From NCBI GenBank assembly GCA_003427395.1, contig BFEA01000145.1, positions 1,073,041 to 1,113,997 on the forward strand: a stretch of 40,957 nucleotides of DNA. The letters are read 5' to 3'. The position numbers were made by a program, and so were the translations under genes. Below the pieces are notes generated by a model, which did not search any database, was not told the origin of the DNA, and saw only the letters and a list, made by a program, of their open reading frames with translations. Within the stretch, counting starts at the first letter, position 1. The number at the start of each line of letters is the position of its first letter. Positions 10,251 through 20,639 of the stretch are shown piece after piece. This stretch comes from Chara braunii. Taxonomy: Eukaryota; Streptophyta; Charophyceae; Charales; Characeae.

Positions 10251-11580
10251 CCANNCTTAGAGGGTGAGAAGAGAAAAGGCGCGAGAGGTGGCGCAAGACG
10301 GGTCCAAGATTCAGATGATCAAGAAAGGGAAATGGGCGCGCGAAAGCAAGGCGGGAGAGAGAGGGAGAAGGAAAAACAGTTACGGGGAGAGAGAAAAAAG
10401 AGGGAGAAGGGAAGGGAGGCGCGGGAGGGAGTGATGCGGGGGACAGAGAGGAGGAAGCTTTTGCATGCACGGTGCCGTCAACAAAAAAAAGAAAAAGGCA
10501 CCGAAACAGTTACAGCTTGCTTCTATCCTAATTCAAAATTGAAATCACCATATCCGCGCGCGAAAAAGCGACACGGGAAAATAAAATCCTACGCCTATTC
10601 GTATTCACGCAAAATTCCGTGAGTTTTCCCCGACGCGCCCAAGAACATCTACTCACCCAAAAAGGACACGTCGAAGTTCCGCTTATCCTGGAATTCCCAA
10701 TTACCGAGCCCAATTCCTAGTGCGCTCGTTAGGGCGCACGTAAATTCCCATGTATTTCTCGACTTTGCAAAAAGAAAAACAGAACTCAGCAGCTCTTCAA
10801 AAAGGAAAATGCAGCATCGGAAAGCAAGAACTCAAAACGGGGTTTTCCTGGGGTAGGTATGATACAAGCAAAAAGTGTATGAAAGGTGGCACGGGGTCGG
10901 GAAGTGGTTTGTCACATGTGCATCAACAGTTCAAGTTCTCCTTGCAGCTATCTTCGGCAGTTAATCAATCCCTAGGGTAAACTTCACTTGGAAACTCACC
11001 AGGAATAGAATAGAGCCCTTGAAAAACGCGGGCGGTAACGCCGCGTGAAACGAAAAGAATCTCGAAAAGCCTTTTCTCCTTGCGCAGGTTCGCTCGCGGA
11101 GCTTCCGCCGTTACGCCGCCGGGGAGTGCGCAAATAGAAAGTGCCCCGAGTTCCTCAGGGGGCTTGCTACAAATAGCAAACTTTGAGCCTACTCAAGCGC
11201 TTGGTGGGAATAGTACCATGGTTTCAACCGAGTTGGCCCTTCTCCTATTGCAGGGCACGGACCCTCGGTGAGTTTCTTACCTGCGCAATTGTACCTTTGT
11301 CCTTTGGGAAAGGACAAACTTTCCCTCCTGAAATGCTGGTCCAATAGGAGGAGAGTTTAGTGGTTGAATTTATTAATTCAGAAAGTGGGGCCTGGACCAA
11401 CTTGAATGGAGGGGTCCGAAAGGAGTCCTGTAATGCCGATCTCTGTTGTGGACAGACAGTTATCTCTTAGTGTATGCAAGTGGGATAATGGGGCAAGGGA
11501 AACTTAAGCCAAAAGACAGATGAGAGAGAGCCCAGCCAAGGGGAAAGCCTAAAGAGATACATTCTTGATGGAGAGACAAT
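10251..11580. other. Non-coding stretch; purine tract, short hairpins, ambiguous bases
   Basis: From 10258 to about 10450 the plus strand is almost all purine (GAGAGAGGGAGAAGG-type), which could form triplex DNA. Ambiguous bases stand at 10227 and 10254-10255. At 11296-11318 a perfect 10-bp stem (TTTGTCCTTT) closes a GGG loop. CTCCTATTG near 11243 is mirrored by CAATAGGAG near 11345. A possible small exon (11080-11271, followed by a GTGAGT donor-like site) cannot be supported further. Confidence 0.4.
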
Positions 11581-11714
11581 GGGCCTGGCTCCACTACAGT
11601 AACTCTAGAAATGTGCAAAATGAGAGTGAATATTCTGTTAGAACATGGAAAGATACACCACGACGATTTTTGTCTCTTTTGCTTTTTAAGAGTTACTGTA
11701 GTGGAGCAAGGCCC
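11581..11714. mobile_element. 134-bp inverted-repeat element (MITE-like)
   Basis: The ends 11581-11606 (GGGCCTGGCTCCACTACAGT...) and 11689-11714 are inverted copies with one mismatch over 26 bp. AAT is found directly outside both ends, consistent with a 3-bp target duplication. The 82-bp centre has no coding capacity. The size, terminal repeats and 3-bp flank resemble a PIF/Harbinger-type MITE, although the ends themselves are not a signature I can name. Confidence 0.65.
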
Positions 11715-12084
11715 AATCTGGTAATGAACCAGGTTGAATGGTTTAGCATTTCAGAAGGTCACCGGATCATACACAGATGGCCAATGATGCCGAGGGCAGG
11801 CCTAACTCAGCTCTCTGTCTTCAAAGAACACAAATTGGGTTTCAAAATACCTAGGCGAGGACATATTAGCCCTAAGGGGCCTGCCCCTTTTTTTCCCCCC
11901 CTTATTTTAATTATTAAGGGAAGAGAAAGAAGTGCAGGAAGACACACACACACACAAACAAACAAAAACAAAACAAAACAAAAAAAAAAACACTCACCCT
12001 GTCACACAAACACGCGCATGAATACACAGTACCACAAACCCAGACAAACGGTGTCAACATGCACGTGTTTGTTTGACGGGGTGA
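11715..12084. other. Non-coding spacer with CA and AAAC runs
   Basis: No gene is visible. Short simple repeats (CACACA and AAACAAAACAAAA) lie at 11942-11991, followed by unique sequence leading into the large GT/GA array. Confidence 0.5.
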
Positions 12085-12482
<398 letters not shown>

Positions 12483-12786
12483 AGGTGTGCATTTTCGGGG
12501 AGGTGTCCGACGGTGGGCACGGAGTGGATGTTGCGTAGAGGACCAGTCAAAGTGCACTGTGACATTTTAGGTGAGCAGTCCACAGGAAGCCACCAGTACT
12601 TCCAAGCCACATTTTCCTGGGGCTGGTAACGCCCTGCGCACCAAATAAAACAGGAATTGGCCCAGGCCTCCTTTGGCTCGTGCCTCCATCCATTTTGCTC
12701 CGGCAGCCAACCCCGGAAAGTTGCAATCACAGGAGAAAAATGGCTGGGAAACATACTGCTAGTTCAAAAAACAAAGTGGTGCAAGT

Positions 12787-12945
12787 CTTTTCTTTTCTTT
12801 TTTTTCTTTTTTTTTCTTTTTTTTTTTCTTTTAATAAAAACCCCCGTCAGTGTTAGTGCTGCTGATAAGAGCAGACACCACTAACACCTGGGGAGGGGCT
12901 CCATCTATTGGTGGGGAGCAACACCTGCTGGAAAACGGGTCTTTT
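12787..12945 (-). repeat. Poly-A-tailed dispersed repeat, 3' end, minus copy
   Basis: Read on the minus strand it has CCAGCAGGTGTTGCTCCCC, then ACCAATAGATGGAGCC, TGCTCTTATCA and an A-rich tail (the T/C-rich run 12787-12832 on the plus strand). The same order is found at 27455-27599 on the plus strand, and shorter versions at 23203 and 24031. This is the 3' end of a retroposon family without coding capacity. Confidence 0.7.
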
Positions 12946-13032
12946 CTTGTAATTGTGTATTTCCTTTTTCTTGAAGAGGTGAATGGGATAAGTAGATGGC
13001 TGGATAACAAGCATCCTACTAGTAAAGGGGCT

Positions 13033-13270
13033 AGCTCGTAGGACGGGAATAGGGCACAGCAGCCGCGGAGATGGTGGCTCTGCTGCAGTAAGTCTTGCCG
13101 GAGGGTGGTGAAGAGGATTGAAGGGGGGGCTTGAGTCTTTTTCTGAATTTTTCCGAAGTCTGACGTAGTAACTTGCCAAGTATTTCAATTTCTAAATTTA
13201 CTTAGCCAAGCCGGGCGATGACCCTGGTATCTCAATTTCTCAAAATTCTATGTAAATTTTCATATGGGAC
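13033..13270 (+). repeat. Dispersed repeat, head and body, truncated at the LINE
   Basis: It begins GGGGCTAGCTCGTAGGACGG and includes CTGCAGTAAGTCTTGCCGG, TTAGCCAAGCCGGGCGATG and TTCTATGTAAATTTTCATAT. The matching sequences lie at 22943-23210 and 23930-24045. After GGGACGCTG the copy stops and the LINE 5' region begins, so the LINE may have inserted into this repeat or the repeat may be truncated here. Confidence 0.65.
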
Positions 13271-13347
13271 GCTGTAGGAAGGAGCAAGAACCACGACGAC
13301 TACCTCTCAGAGCATGAAGACTTGGACTGGGATCAGAGAAGATAAAA

Positions 13348-14751
13348 ATGTACCCACCACAGAAAGACAATCATTTCCCGCGTTTGATGAAAGTAAAAAT
13401 GGACCTCGCCCCGGAGGCGAGGCAGTTGTGGAAGGAGAAATTGGAATTTGAGAAAGAGGGGGAGACCTTTAAACTCGAATTTGTGTCCCAGGCGACGGAC
13501 TGGTGTAAGAAATGTAAGTGGTTCTATCACACGGAAGATAGTACGGCTTGCCCACGGCACCCACAGCATTATACACATGCACAAGGCAATACCCAGGGAT
13601 TTACTGCCATGGGGGGAGGGTCGGCATCGAGACAGAAGGCTCACGTACTGAGTTCCTCTCGTTCGATGGCACCTGGTCCGTCCTTGCCCACGGCCCAATT
13701 TTCCTGTCCTCCATCGCCAGCTGGTTTCAATCCCCGTGGCACCCCTGCGCTGGCTGGATTTTCTCAGCCCCAGTTTGCCAATCAGCCGCACATTCCTAGG
13801 CCTAGGTCTACACCAGGTCCGAGTCAGGGTGCACCTCTCCAGTTCGTTGTATCACAACAAGTCCCTGTGGGCCAAGTACCCACAGTTCCACCAGGGTTCC
13901 AGTTCTGCCCTTCCTTTGTCTCGCCAGGGTTTGGGATTCAATTGGGGCCGGGTCTGTGCAATGGGAAGTTTTGCATGTCGCGCCCCACAATGGGCCCTAC
14001 AATGGGAGGAGGTTCCCCAACGTTCAGTGGCAGTAGGTCAAACCCTATTTTCGAACCAGAACCACCGCCACCAGGGGTGCCGCTAATTTTCTCTTCGAGT
14101 AGTCCCTTGAGGCCTCAGCATACGCCGCTCACGTCGAAAGCGATCCCTTCCCAGCAGCAACAGCCGCACGGTACGGGGGCAGGAGTTTCTTCGTCTCTGC
14201 CTACGATATCGACCACCTCTCAGCAGGTGCCGGCCATCTCCCGACAAATGTCGGGCATGTCCCATCAGATGTCAACCGGTGTTCAGCAGAACCCAGACGC
14301 ATCTCAGCATTTAGGTTCACCACCAATGTCTCCGAGGAATTCAATCCCGCAGACAATTGCATCAGAGGAAGCAGTCGGGGGTGTGGCGGCTGCCGTTGCG
14401 GAGGATGGTGAGGGCGGCTCATCTGAGCGCCTCACTCTAAGAGGTAGTAAATGCCCGGCAAAGCAACAGCGTACTCAGTTAGAGGGCCTCGGGGAAGAGA
14501 AGTCCTCTCGCTCCTTTGATTTTTTAGATGGGGAGTCGTCCGCCTCCTCAGTTGTACCCGCAGCAGAAACTTTGTGGACACTGAATCTGGTTCCGGGGGG
14601 GGATCCCGACATGGCAAATGGGACGGGCATGGCTTCTGTTCCTAGACATTTAATCAACTCCTCCAAGAGAATCGTGCCGATCATTTGCATCCCTGACTCT
14701 CAGGGTGCGTTGGTCATGGTTTTGACAAGGGTAACAGATGTGTGTGCTTAG
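13348..14751 (+). pseudogene. LINE ORF1, main part (nucleic-acid-binding protein)
   Basis: 467 residues from an ATG 75 bp into the element. Near residues 50-72 a zinc-knuckle-like cluster (WCKKCKWFYHTEDSTACPRH: C-x2-C-x4-H-x6-C) suggests RNA binding. The long middle is rich in Pro, Ser, Gln and Met with repeats such as MSGMSHQMS, and is probably disordered. ORF1 proteins of LINEs coat element RNA in the cytoplasm and form the particle used for retrotransposition. The frame ends at a TAG just after a (TG)4 run; the remaining ORF1 coding sequence continues in the next frame (14742-15242), so this copy looks frameshifted by one extra TG unit. Confidence 0.75.
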
Positions 14752-15242
14752 CTTCTTTTGCCGCTGATTCCCCACCGAACAACGAGACGATTCTCGACTG
14801 CGTAAAAAGACTGCTCAGAAATAGGTTTCCCTGTCGTGTCGTCCCGAATGTCACAATGGGGAGAGCAGTTCGCCAATATCCGGCAGGGGTTTGCCACCGC
14901 CTGTACGTCCCCTTTGTGGATCTCCTTCTGCCTCCGGATGCCTTCCTTGTGCTTGAGAGTGAAGGGATAGTCTGGGTTCCGGGTAGATGGTTCGATAAGA
15001 TGGACAATCCCAATTTGAAAAGCATTTACCTTGAGGACGGCCTATCAGTGGAATTCGTAGCCGAATGTAATCAGAAGCTGAGAGGCAGGAATCTGTCATC
15101 TCCCTTCTTCAGGGATAGCTTAACAACCCAGTGGACCACCCCTCGGGAAAAGTCTGAAGCAGGTCGGAGAAGGAAAACCCGAGCGGGGGCAAAACGGACT
15201 GGTCAAATCCATGAACATTGCGACCAGACCCAGGGTACATGA
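14742..15242 (+). pseudogene. LINE ORF1, C-terminal continuation after a frameshift
   Basis: Open for 166 residues with no ATG at its start, which fits a continuation of ORF1 rather than a separate gene. It contains a folded-looking segment (ETILDCVKRLLRNRF, VTMGRAVRQYPAGVCHRLYV, GIVWVPGRWFDKM) and a basic tail (GRRRKTRAGAKR). The basic tail would suit nucleic-acid binding. Its TGA stop (15240-15242) overlaps the ATG of ORF2 (15239-15241) as ATGA. Confidence 0.65.
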
Positions 15243-15969
15243 ATCAGATTTCGTTAATATCTTGGAATGTTAGGGGGCTGGGGGATAACAACGGGAAAGA
15301 AAAGAGAGGGCGTTTGAAAGCGTTGATACATTCAAAAAGAGCACAAATTGTCTGTCTACAAGAAACTAAGCTGGACTCAGACAAGATTGCAGCATTGGGT
15401 AAATGGTGGGATGGCCCACAGCTGTGGGCACCGGCAGATGGTACGAAAGGGGGCACGACAATTCTACTCCATCGGAACCTGTATTTTGATTGGATAGATG
15501 AATGGATAGATAATTGGGGTAGGTGGGTTTGGGTAAAGGGTATTATCGCTGAGGAATCATGGGCAATAATGTCTATATACGCGCCTTCAGACGGACGTGA
15601 GCGCTTACACTTCTTGGCAGAGTTGGAGGGGGTGATCCCGGACATGGACAATCTGATTCTCGCAGGGGATTGGAACACAGTTCTAAACCCAGGCATAGAT
15701 ACCCCGATGAATAGACCGGTTCGAACGGATGCAACGATCTTGATGTCTCTAATGGAAAAGCTGAGTTTGGTGGATGTTTTTCCGGTCACACACCCTAATG
15801 AGAATGGCTTTACTTGACATCCTGCCAGACGCCTACGTGTTACCCCAGGCACGGTGAACGTAAACCAGAAGAGTCGCCGCAGCATGGGACTCTTTACTGT
15901 CAGTATCAGTAGAAACACATCCCATGTCGGACCATTACCCCCTGCTTGCGCGATTTGCACCTGGACCAT
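15239..15969 (+). pseudogene. LINE ORF2: AP-like endonuclease domain
   Basis: The ORF2 start ATG is chosen at 15239 because it is followed by ISLISWNVRGLG, the usual N-terminus. All exo-endo-phosphatase motifs are present: SWNVRG (Asn), LQETKLD (Glu), MSIYAPSD (Tyr), AGDWNTVLNP (Asp, Asn) and MSDHYPLL (Asp, His). The first four are in one frame; a TGA at 15815-15817 (Trp position) and a frameshift between about 15830 and 15900 separate them from the last motif, which is in the RT frame. The enzyme nicks target DNA to prime reverse transcription. Confidence 0.92.
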
Positions 15970-17042
15970 GTTATGACAGAGAGCGGGACTATTTCAGACT
16001 AAATACTGAGAACCTGGATGACCCGGGTATAAAGAATTTGGTGCGTGATCAGAATGCAGCGTGGCAATCCACTAAGGATGATTTTCCATCTAATGGGGAA
16101 TGACTGACTACGGGATTAAGAGTTATATCTAAAGGTTTGGCAGTCTTATCCATACTCAAGGTGTACCAGAGGAACAAAGAGGAACGTCTTTGTAAGCAGA
16201 AGATCGAGGAGGCGGAAAATGAAATGGGAAAACACCTGGTATCAGATGTTTTCTGGGCCAGGGAGCGCACTAGATGGCTCCTGAAATGGGAGGAAATCCA
16301 GCTAAGAAAACTGAGAGTTTGGCAGGACAGATGCAGGATCAAGGGGATGTCAAAATTAGACAATATGTCCAAGGAAACCTTTGCGCTAATAAATAGACAA
16401 AGCACACAACATCGGTTGATGAAGGAACTTGCCCACCCGTTTGATCCAAATCTCCGCAAGAGCTCAGAAACAGCCCGGATGTGTGATTTTGCTGCTGCTT
16501 ATTTCAGTGACATCCTAACATCACGAAGGCCTGCAGAAGAGGCTGACTCTGATCTATCGCTGACATCTACTTTCTGGTCCAACACCATAGTGCGTATCCC
16601 TTGGGAAGGCAGATTAGGGTTAGACAGACCAATCTCTTCCGATGAGCTATCCCAAGCAGCCAATCAGATGGCGAAATGCAAGGCTCCAGGGGAGGATGGG
16701 CTTCCCGTTGAAATTTTCCTGTGTTTTTTGGATCTTTTCTGCCATGATCTGGTTCAGACGTATAATGACGCCTTACTGGGGGGGAAGCTCCCTTCGTGTA
16801 TGACAAAAGGCATTATTGCGTTGTTTTACAAAAAGGGCAATAAGAGTAACATTCGAAATTGGCGTCCGATTTCTCTTCTGAACACATTCTACAAACTCTT
16901 AGCAAAATCCTTGGCTATTAGGCTTGCAGCATATTTACCTGCCCTAGTGGGGGCCGACCAGGGAGCCTTTGTCAAAGGCAGGTCAATCTTGGACAACATT
17001 GTCACAGTTGTTGAGTCAATGGAGATTATTCCGATGATCTAG
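15903..17042 (+). pseudogene. LINE ORF2: linker and reverse transcriptase, fingers/palm start
   Basis: One frame from 15903 to 17042, broken by a TGA at 16101-16103 (Trp position again). RT blocks are clear: MAKCKAPGEDGLPVEIF (block 1), IIALFYKKGNKSNIRNWRPISLLNTFYKLLAKSLAIRL (block 2, given only as its L1 signature) and ADQGAFVKGRSILDNI. The frame ends at TAG 17040-17042 because one base is missing at about 17035; the first catalytic Asp follows at once in the next frame. Confidence 0.92.
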
Positions 17043-17044
17043 AT

Positions 17045-18118
17045 ATGACGGTGTTGCTCCTAGACCTAGAGAAAACCTATGACAGGGTTAGTTGGGCGTT
17101 TGTTTTAACCACTCTTAGGCACATGGGTCTTGGCCCCAACTTCTGCACCTGGGTGAAAGTGCTGTACTTCCACGCTTCAGCGTCTGCTATGATCAATGGG
17201 AGAATCTCACCGCCATTTCCACTGACTCGCTCTCTGCGTCAAGGCTGCCCTCTGGCACCCCTTCTCTTCGTCTTACAAATGGATGTCTTGCTAAATAATG
17301 TAAGGTGTAACCCGTACATTGTTGGCCTACGGATCCGGAATCACCTGCAATTCAAAGGAAGCACATTAGCGGATGATCTCACAATAGTATCCGGTAATAC
17401 GATTAGTTCCTTGACTGCAGTTAGGGAGATATTATCAGAGTACTGCCTTCTATGCGAAGCTCAAGTGAACGGGCCCAAGTCAGTCTTTTTTCTACCCGAG
17501 AAATATGAGATTTGTTTGGACTTTGGGATGAAGAAAATTCCGGTTGATTCTGCAGAGAGGTTTTTGGGGGTGCAGGTGTCCCTGCAGAACTGTGCCGAAG
17601 TACAGGACAAGATTCTTCTTGCTAAAGTCGAACAGAGGATACTAAAATGGAAATCAGCATACGGGCTCTCACTGTTCGGCAAGGCTTTGGTCCTGAATGC
17701 TTCGGTCTTCTCGCAGCTGTGGTACTCAGGCACAGTCAGGCCTCTTGGGAAGAAATCGGCACAGCTTATCAAATCGGCGGCGGCAAAGTATGTGTGGAAA
17801 CCGGAAGCGGAGGAAGGTCAGGGACACATGTCGAAACTGTCCTGGGACAAGATCACAGCGAAAAAGGAGGAAGGGGGCTTGGCAATATTGGATCCATTAC
17901 GACAGAACAAAGCCCTGCTTTGTAAATGGCCTGTCAAGGCAGCCCTCGACACCGAGGACCGCAGCTGGGTGGCTTTAGCAGAGTATATTTTAGCCAAAGA
18001 TTGGGGTTTGTGTAACGGGGAAGATGTGTGGCTGCTAATGTCCCTTCCGGCCTATCAGCGTCGAAGACCCAGGTCTCCATTTTGGAACGACGTTATTCAG
18101 GCTTGGAGGGCCTATTAG
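17045..18118 (+). pseudogene. LINE ORF2: reverse transcriptase palm, thumb
   Basis: Starts in the LLLDLEKTYDRVSW block (first catalytic Asp), then RQGCPLAPLLFVLQMDVL and the active-site box STLADDLTIV. The Asp pair is intact, but the residue before Ala is Leu where YADD or FADD is usual in L1 elements. Thumb motifs (AERFLGVQV, KWKSAYGLSLFGKALVLNAS) and KLSWDKI ... GGLAILD follow, typical of plant LINEs. A frameshift near 18115 ends the frame at TAG 18116-18118. Confidence 0.92.
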
Positions 18119-18119
18119 A

Positions 18120-18644
18120 GCCCCATGGTCTCATGATGAAGTACTAAGACAGCCTCTGTTCGAGAACATTGGCATCAAGAATCAAGACGGGCAAGTTTTT
18201 GCAATCACAGGAAGAGGCAGCTTTGGCAGGGCGTGGGTGGAAAGGGGCGTGCTCATGATAGAAGACCTGTGGGATGAAGCGCGAAATGCCTGGAGGAGTG
18301 TGGAGGAACTGCGGGAGAAGTTAGGAAGATTGTGGCATGTCGAAGCGAGAAGAGAGGCTTTGATACAGGCCATCCCGGAGGAATGGAAACAGATGTTGGG
18401 GGCAGTAACAGTGGAGGGGCATTGGTATCGGCCTGCCCTGAGTATGGGAGGGGACCTCCAAATCTACAAAAGGACAGGTCAAGGGAAAGTGGAAGTTTGG
18501 GAAACACGCAAGTTAGAGGGTATCACCCTGAATATTCTGGAGTTTAAAGAGGAGAGGGAGTTACCGGGTCCTTGCCTGTTGGAGGAAGTTAGAGTTTTCA
18601 AGCGATTTCAACTGCTGACCCTCCCCAACCGGTACTGCATATGA
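18120..18644 (+). pseudogene. LINE ORF2: connector segment
   Basis: The reading continues in the original frame (APWSHDEVLRQPLFEN, ITGRGSFGRAWVERGVLMIEDL) up to a TGA at 18642-18644. Segments of this kind (a low-complexity description of where the line is printed, followed by a G...i.Dl pattern) lie between thumb and zinc domain in plant LINE ORF2. There is no catalytic motif. A further frameshift near 18640 links it to the zf-RVT part. Confidence 0.75.
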
Positions 18645-19459
18645 GCGGCACTCCTATACGCCAGATGCGGTTAGACATCGGCCTATACGGCTGGCCGGAA
18701 TTAAATGGCCGACCGGAACTTCATCAGTATACGTCTAAATTAGGCAAGATGTCACAACGCCTGGTAGGGAGCACGTCCCGGAAGATTCAGGAAGCCCACC
18801 CTGTGTCTGCCACAGGCTCTACCCTGTCCGTCGAATATTATAAGGAGAAATGGAAGGTATGTCAGAGACTCCCCAGTAAGAAAATTTCTTCAGTAGTATG
18901 GTTGATTACTCATGCAGCCCCACTAGATGCGGTAGCACTGTTTCACAGAGGGATGGAGGTCGAGGTGAGGTGTTCAAGATGTCACACACATCCTGAAGAT
19001 TCAACACACTTATGGGGTACATGTGTCTTGTCGCTCCGGATATGGAAATGGTGGGCGTACCACTGGAAGGCAATGGGAGCCCCAGAAGAAGTGGAGTGGG
19101 ACTTGGAGTGGGCATTAACCGGGCAACTTAAACCGCCACTGAAAACTGGAAAGGGATGGGGGTAGGTGACCTCTGCAATTCGGTCACTGGCAATCTGGTG
19201 GATTTGGAAAGAGAGGAACTCTGTCTTCTTCCAACGCAAGTATCTCTCTGATGCAGCTCTGAAGAGTGGCATGAAGTCTACACTCAGGCATATGATTATG
19301 GTGGACTGGAGGAACAAAGTGTTGCCACGGACAGGGGAAGGTTGGCAGAGAGCGAGACTGTGGTTCCTGCGGTCCTGGGCTAAAAGGAACCGTTTGGTGG
19401 CTATCTCGGCATCAACAGGGAAATTAGTGTTCTCCCTGTGGTTGAGATTAGATTAGTGA
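18641..19459 (+). pseudogene. LINE ORF2: zf-RVT zinc domain and C-terminus
   Basis: The zf-RVT pattern is clear: KISSVVWLITHAAPLDAVAL, then VRCSRCHTHPEDSTHLWGTC (C-x2-C ... H-x4-C). Then SLRIWKWWAYHW, and after an in-frame TAG (19163-19165) AIWWIWKERNSVFF and HMIMVDWRNK, which match the usual C-terminus of plant LINE ORF2. The last stop is at 19454-19456. This domain helps bind element RNA or target DNA. It matches the truncated minus-strand LINE at 21316-22850. Confidence 0.9.
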
Positions 19460-19885
19460 GGAGGATGGGTATCATTGAGTGTAGTGGTTCATGGGTTGCA
19501 GTTTAGGACAAGAGGAGGGGTAGCTCAGGGCGTTTAGGGGTTAAGGGGCTTTGGAGGTTTAAGGCGGAATCGACCTTTCACTCGGTGGTTCCAAGTGCCT
19601 TGTGGGATGGGGTAGTTTTTAGGCTTGGGCCCGCTTTAGGGCCAAGAGGCCGGGTTCTGTTGAGTAAGTTGCTTGGTAGCTTTGTCTGTCAGCCAGGTTG
19701 GTCTGGCTCGGTCTGAGTAATGTTGCAATTTCTGCAGCCAGGTTGGTCTGGCATTGCAAACTCTGCTCTTTTCCGGGTTGAATTGTGAGGTCCCCGGCCT
19801 CTTTTCAGTTGCTTTAATAAAACTCAATGATGCCCTTTTAAGAAAGACAAAAAAGAAAAAAAGAAAAAAAGAAAAAAAGAAAAAT
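19460..19885 (+). other. LINE 3' UTR and A-rich tail
   Basis: An 18-bp direct repeat (CAGCCAGGTTGGTCTGGC) occurs at 19690-19707 and 19735-19752. A 29-bp stretch at 19773-19801 (CCGGGTTGAATTGTGAGG...) is found identically, inverted, at 21381-21409 in the second LINE. AATAAA-like sequence lies at 19817-19823, followed by the A-rich tail with G every seven or eight bases. Confidence 0.75.
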
Positions 19886-20639
19886 GTATTTTCAAACTGT
19901 AACCCTGACAGCGCCCTAGTTTTCTCTTTTATTTTTATTTTTAACTTAGGCCCTCTGCATGACACGGCCCATCCCTGGAGCATGGACCCATTAGCAGTCG
20001 GATAGGAGTGTGGCCTATCCAGTGTGACACTGAGTGGCAGCGGGCTGACAGGTCCATTACGAATTTCTGAGCTGAGAAAACAGGAGAAAGGGAAAAAAAA
20101 AAAAGAAACAGAAACCTGCCACCGGAAATCACGGCAGAGTGCTTCCCAGCCATCAGATCACATGTGATCTGATGGTGGTGGTTGCAACAACAGTGAACAA
20201 GTAACTGCCACTTTTTTTCTGGAATGAACTCGACTTCTGTCAGCAGTGATCCTGACACCCTCCATATACTCCGTGACTGAAGGAGGGCTCCACCCAATGA
20301 GATAATTGCACAACAGCAAGTAAAATACTGAAAATCTTCTATCCAGTGGGCCTATGGTCGACCCCGCCCTCTTTTGGGGTTGGCCACACCCCCAACCGAT
20401 TGAAAAGATTCTGGTGGGAAGCTTTCTTTGCACGGGCAGGCCCAGTGTTAAGGAGAGGAGGAGGGGAACAAAGATCTCCTTACTTTTTCGGGTAATACAT
20501 GTAAAATACTGACTGTGGGATCGCGAGTACTGCACGGCAGGATTTGGGTTACTCAACCGCCACACAAACTCGTTTCTATCCTATCCTGTTGCTAGTGGGA
20601 CCATGCTCCTGTAGTTGCCAGTTCTATTAGAAAGACTTT
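19886..20639. other. Non-coding stretch with a 26-bp perfect palindrome
   Basis: No coding sequence is recognised. A perfect 26-bp palindrome centred on CACATGTG lies at 20150-20175 (CCATCAGATCA on the left, mirrored on the right). A poly-A run interrupted by one G is at 20091-20106. Confidence 0.5.

Larger units (their letters stand above)
13271..19885 (+). mobile_element. L1-type LINE, nearly full length, inactivated
   Basis: It has a short 5' leader, ORF1 with a CCHC-like knuckle, ORF2 with apurinic endonuclease, reverse transcriptase and C-terminal zf-RVT zinc domain, a 3' UTR of about 390 bp and an A-rich tail (A6-7 G blocks, 19847-19884). Order and motifs are those of plant L1-type elements. 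Seven disabling changes are seen in ORF2 and one in ORF1. The 5' border is inferred from where similarity to the flanking dispersed repeat ends. Flanking ATGTAAATTTTCA and ATGTATTTTCA are similar but not an exact target duplication. Confidence 0.92.

Noticed and set aside
13333-13791. 152-residue minus ORF opposite LINE ORF1
   Set aside because: Shadow of the real plus-strand ORF1.
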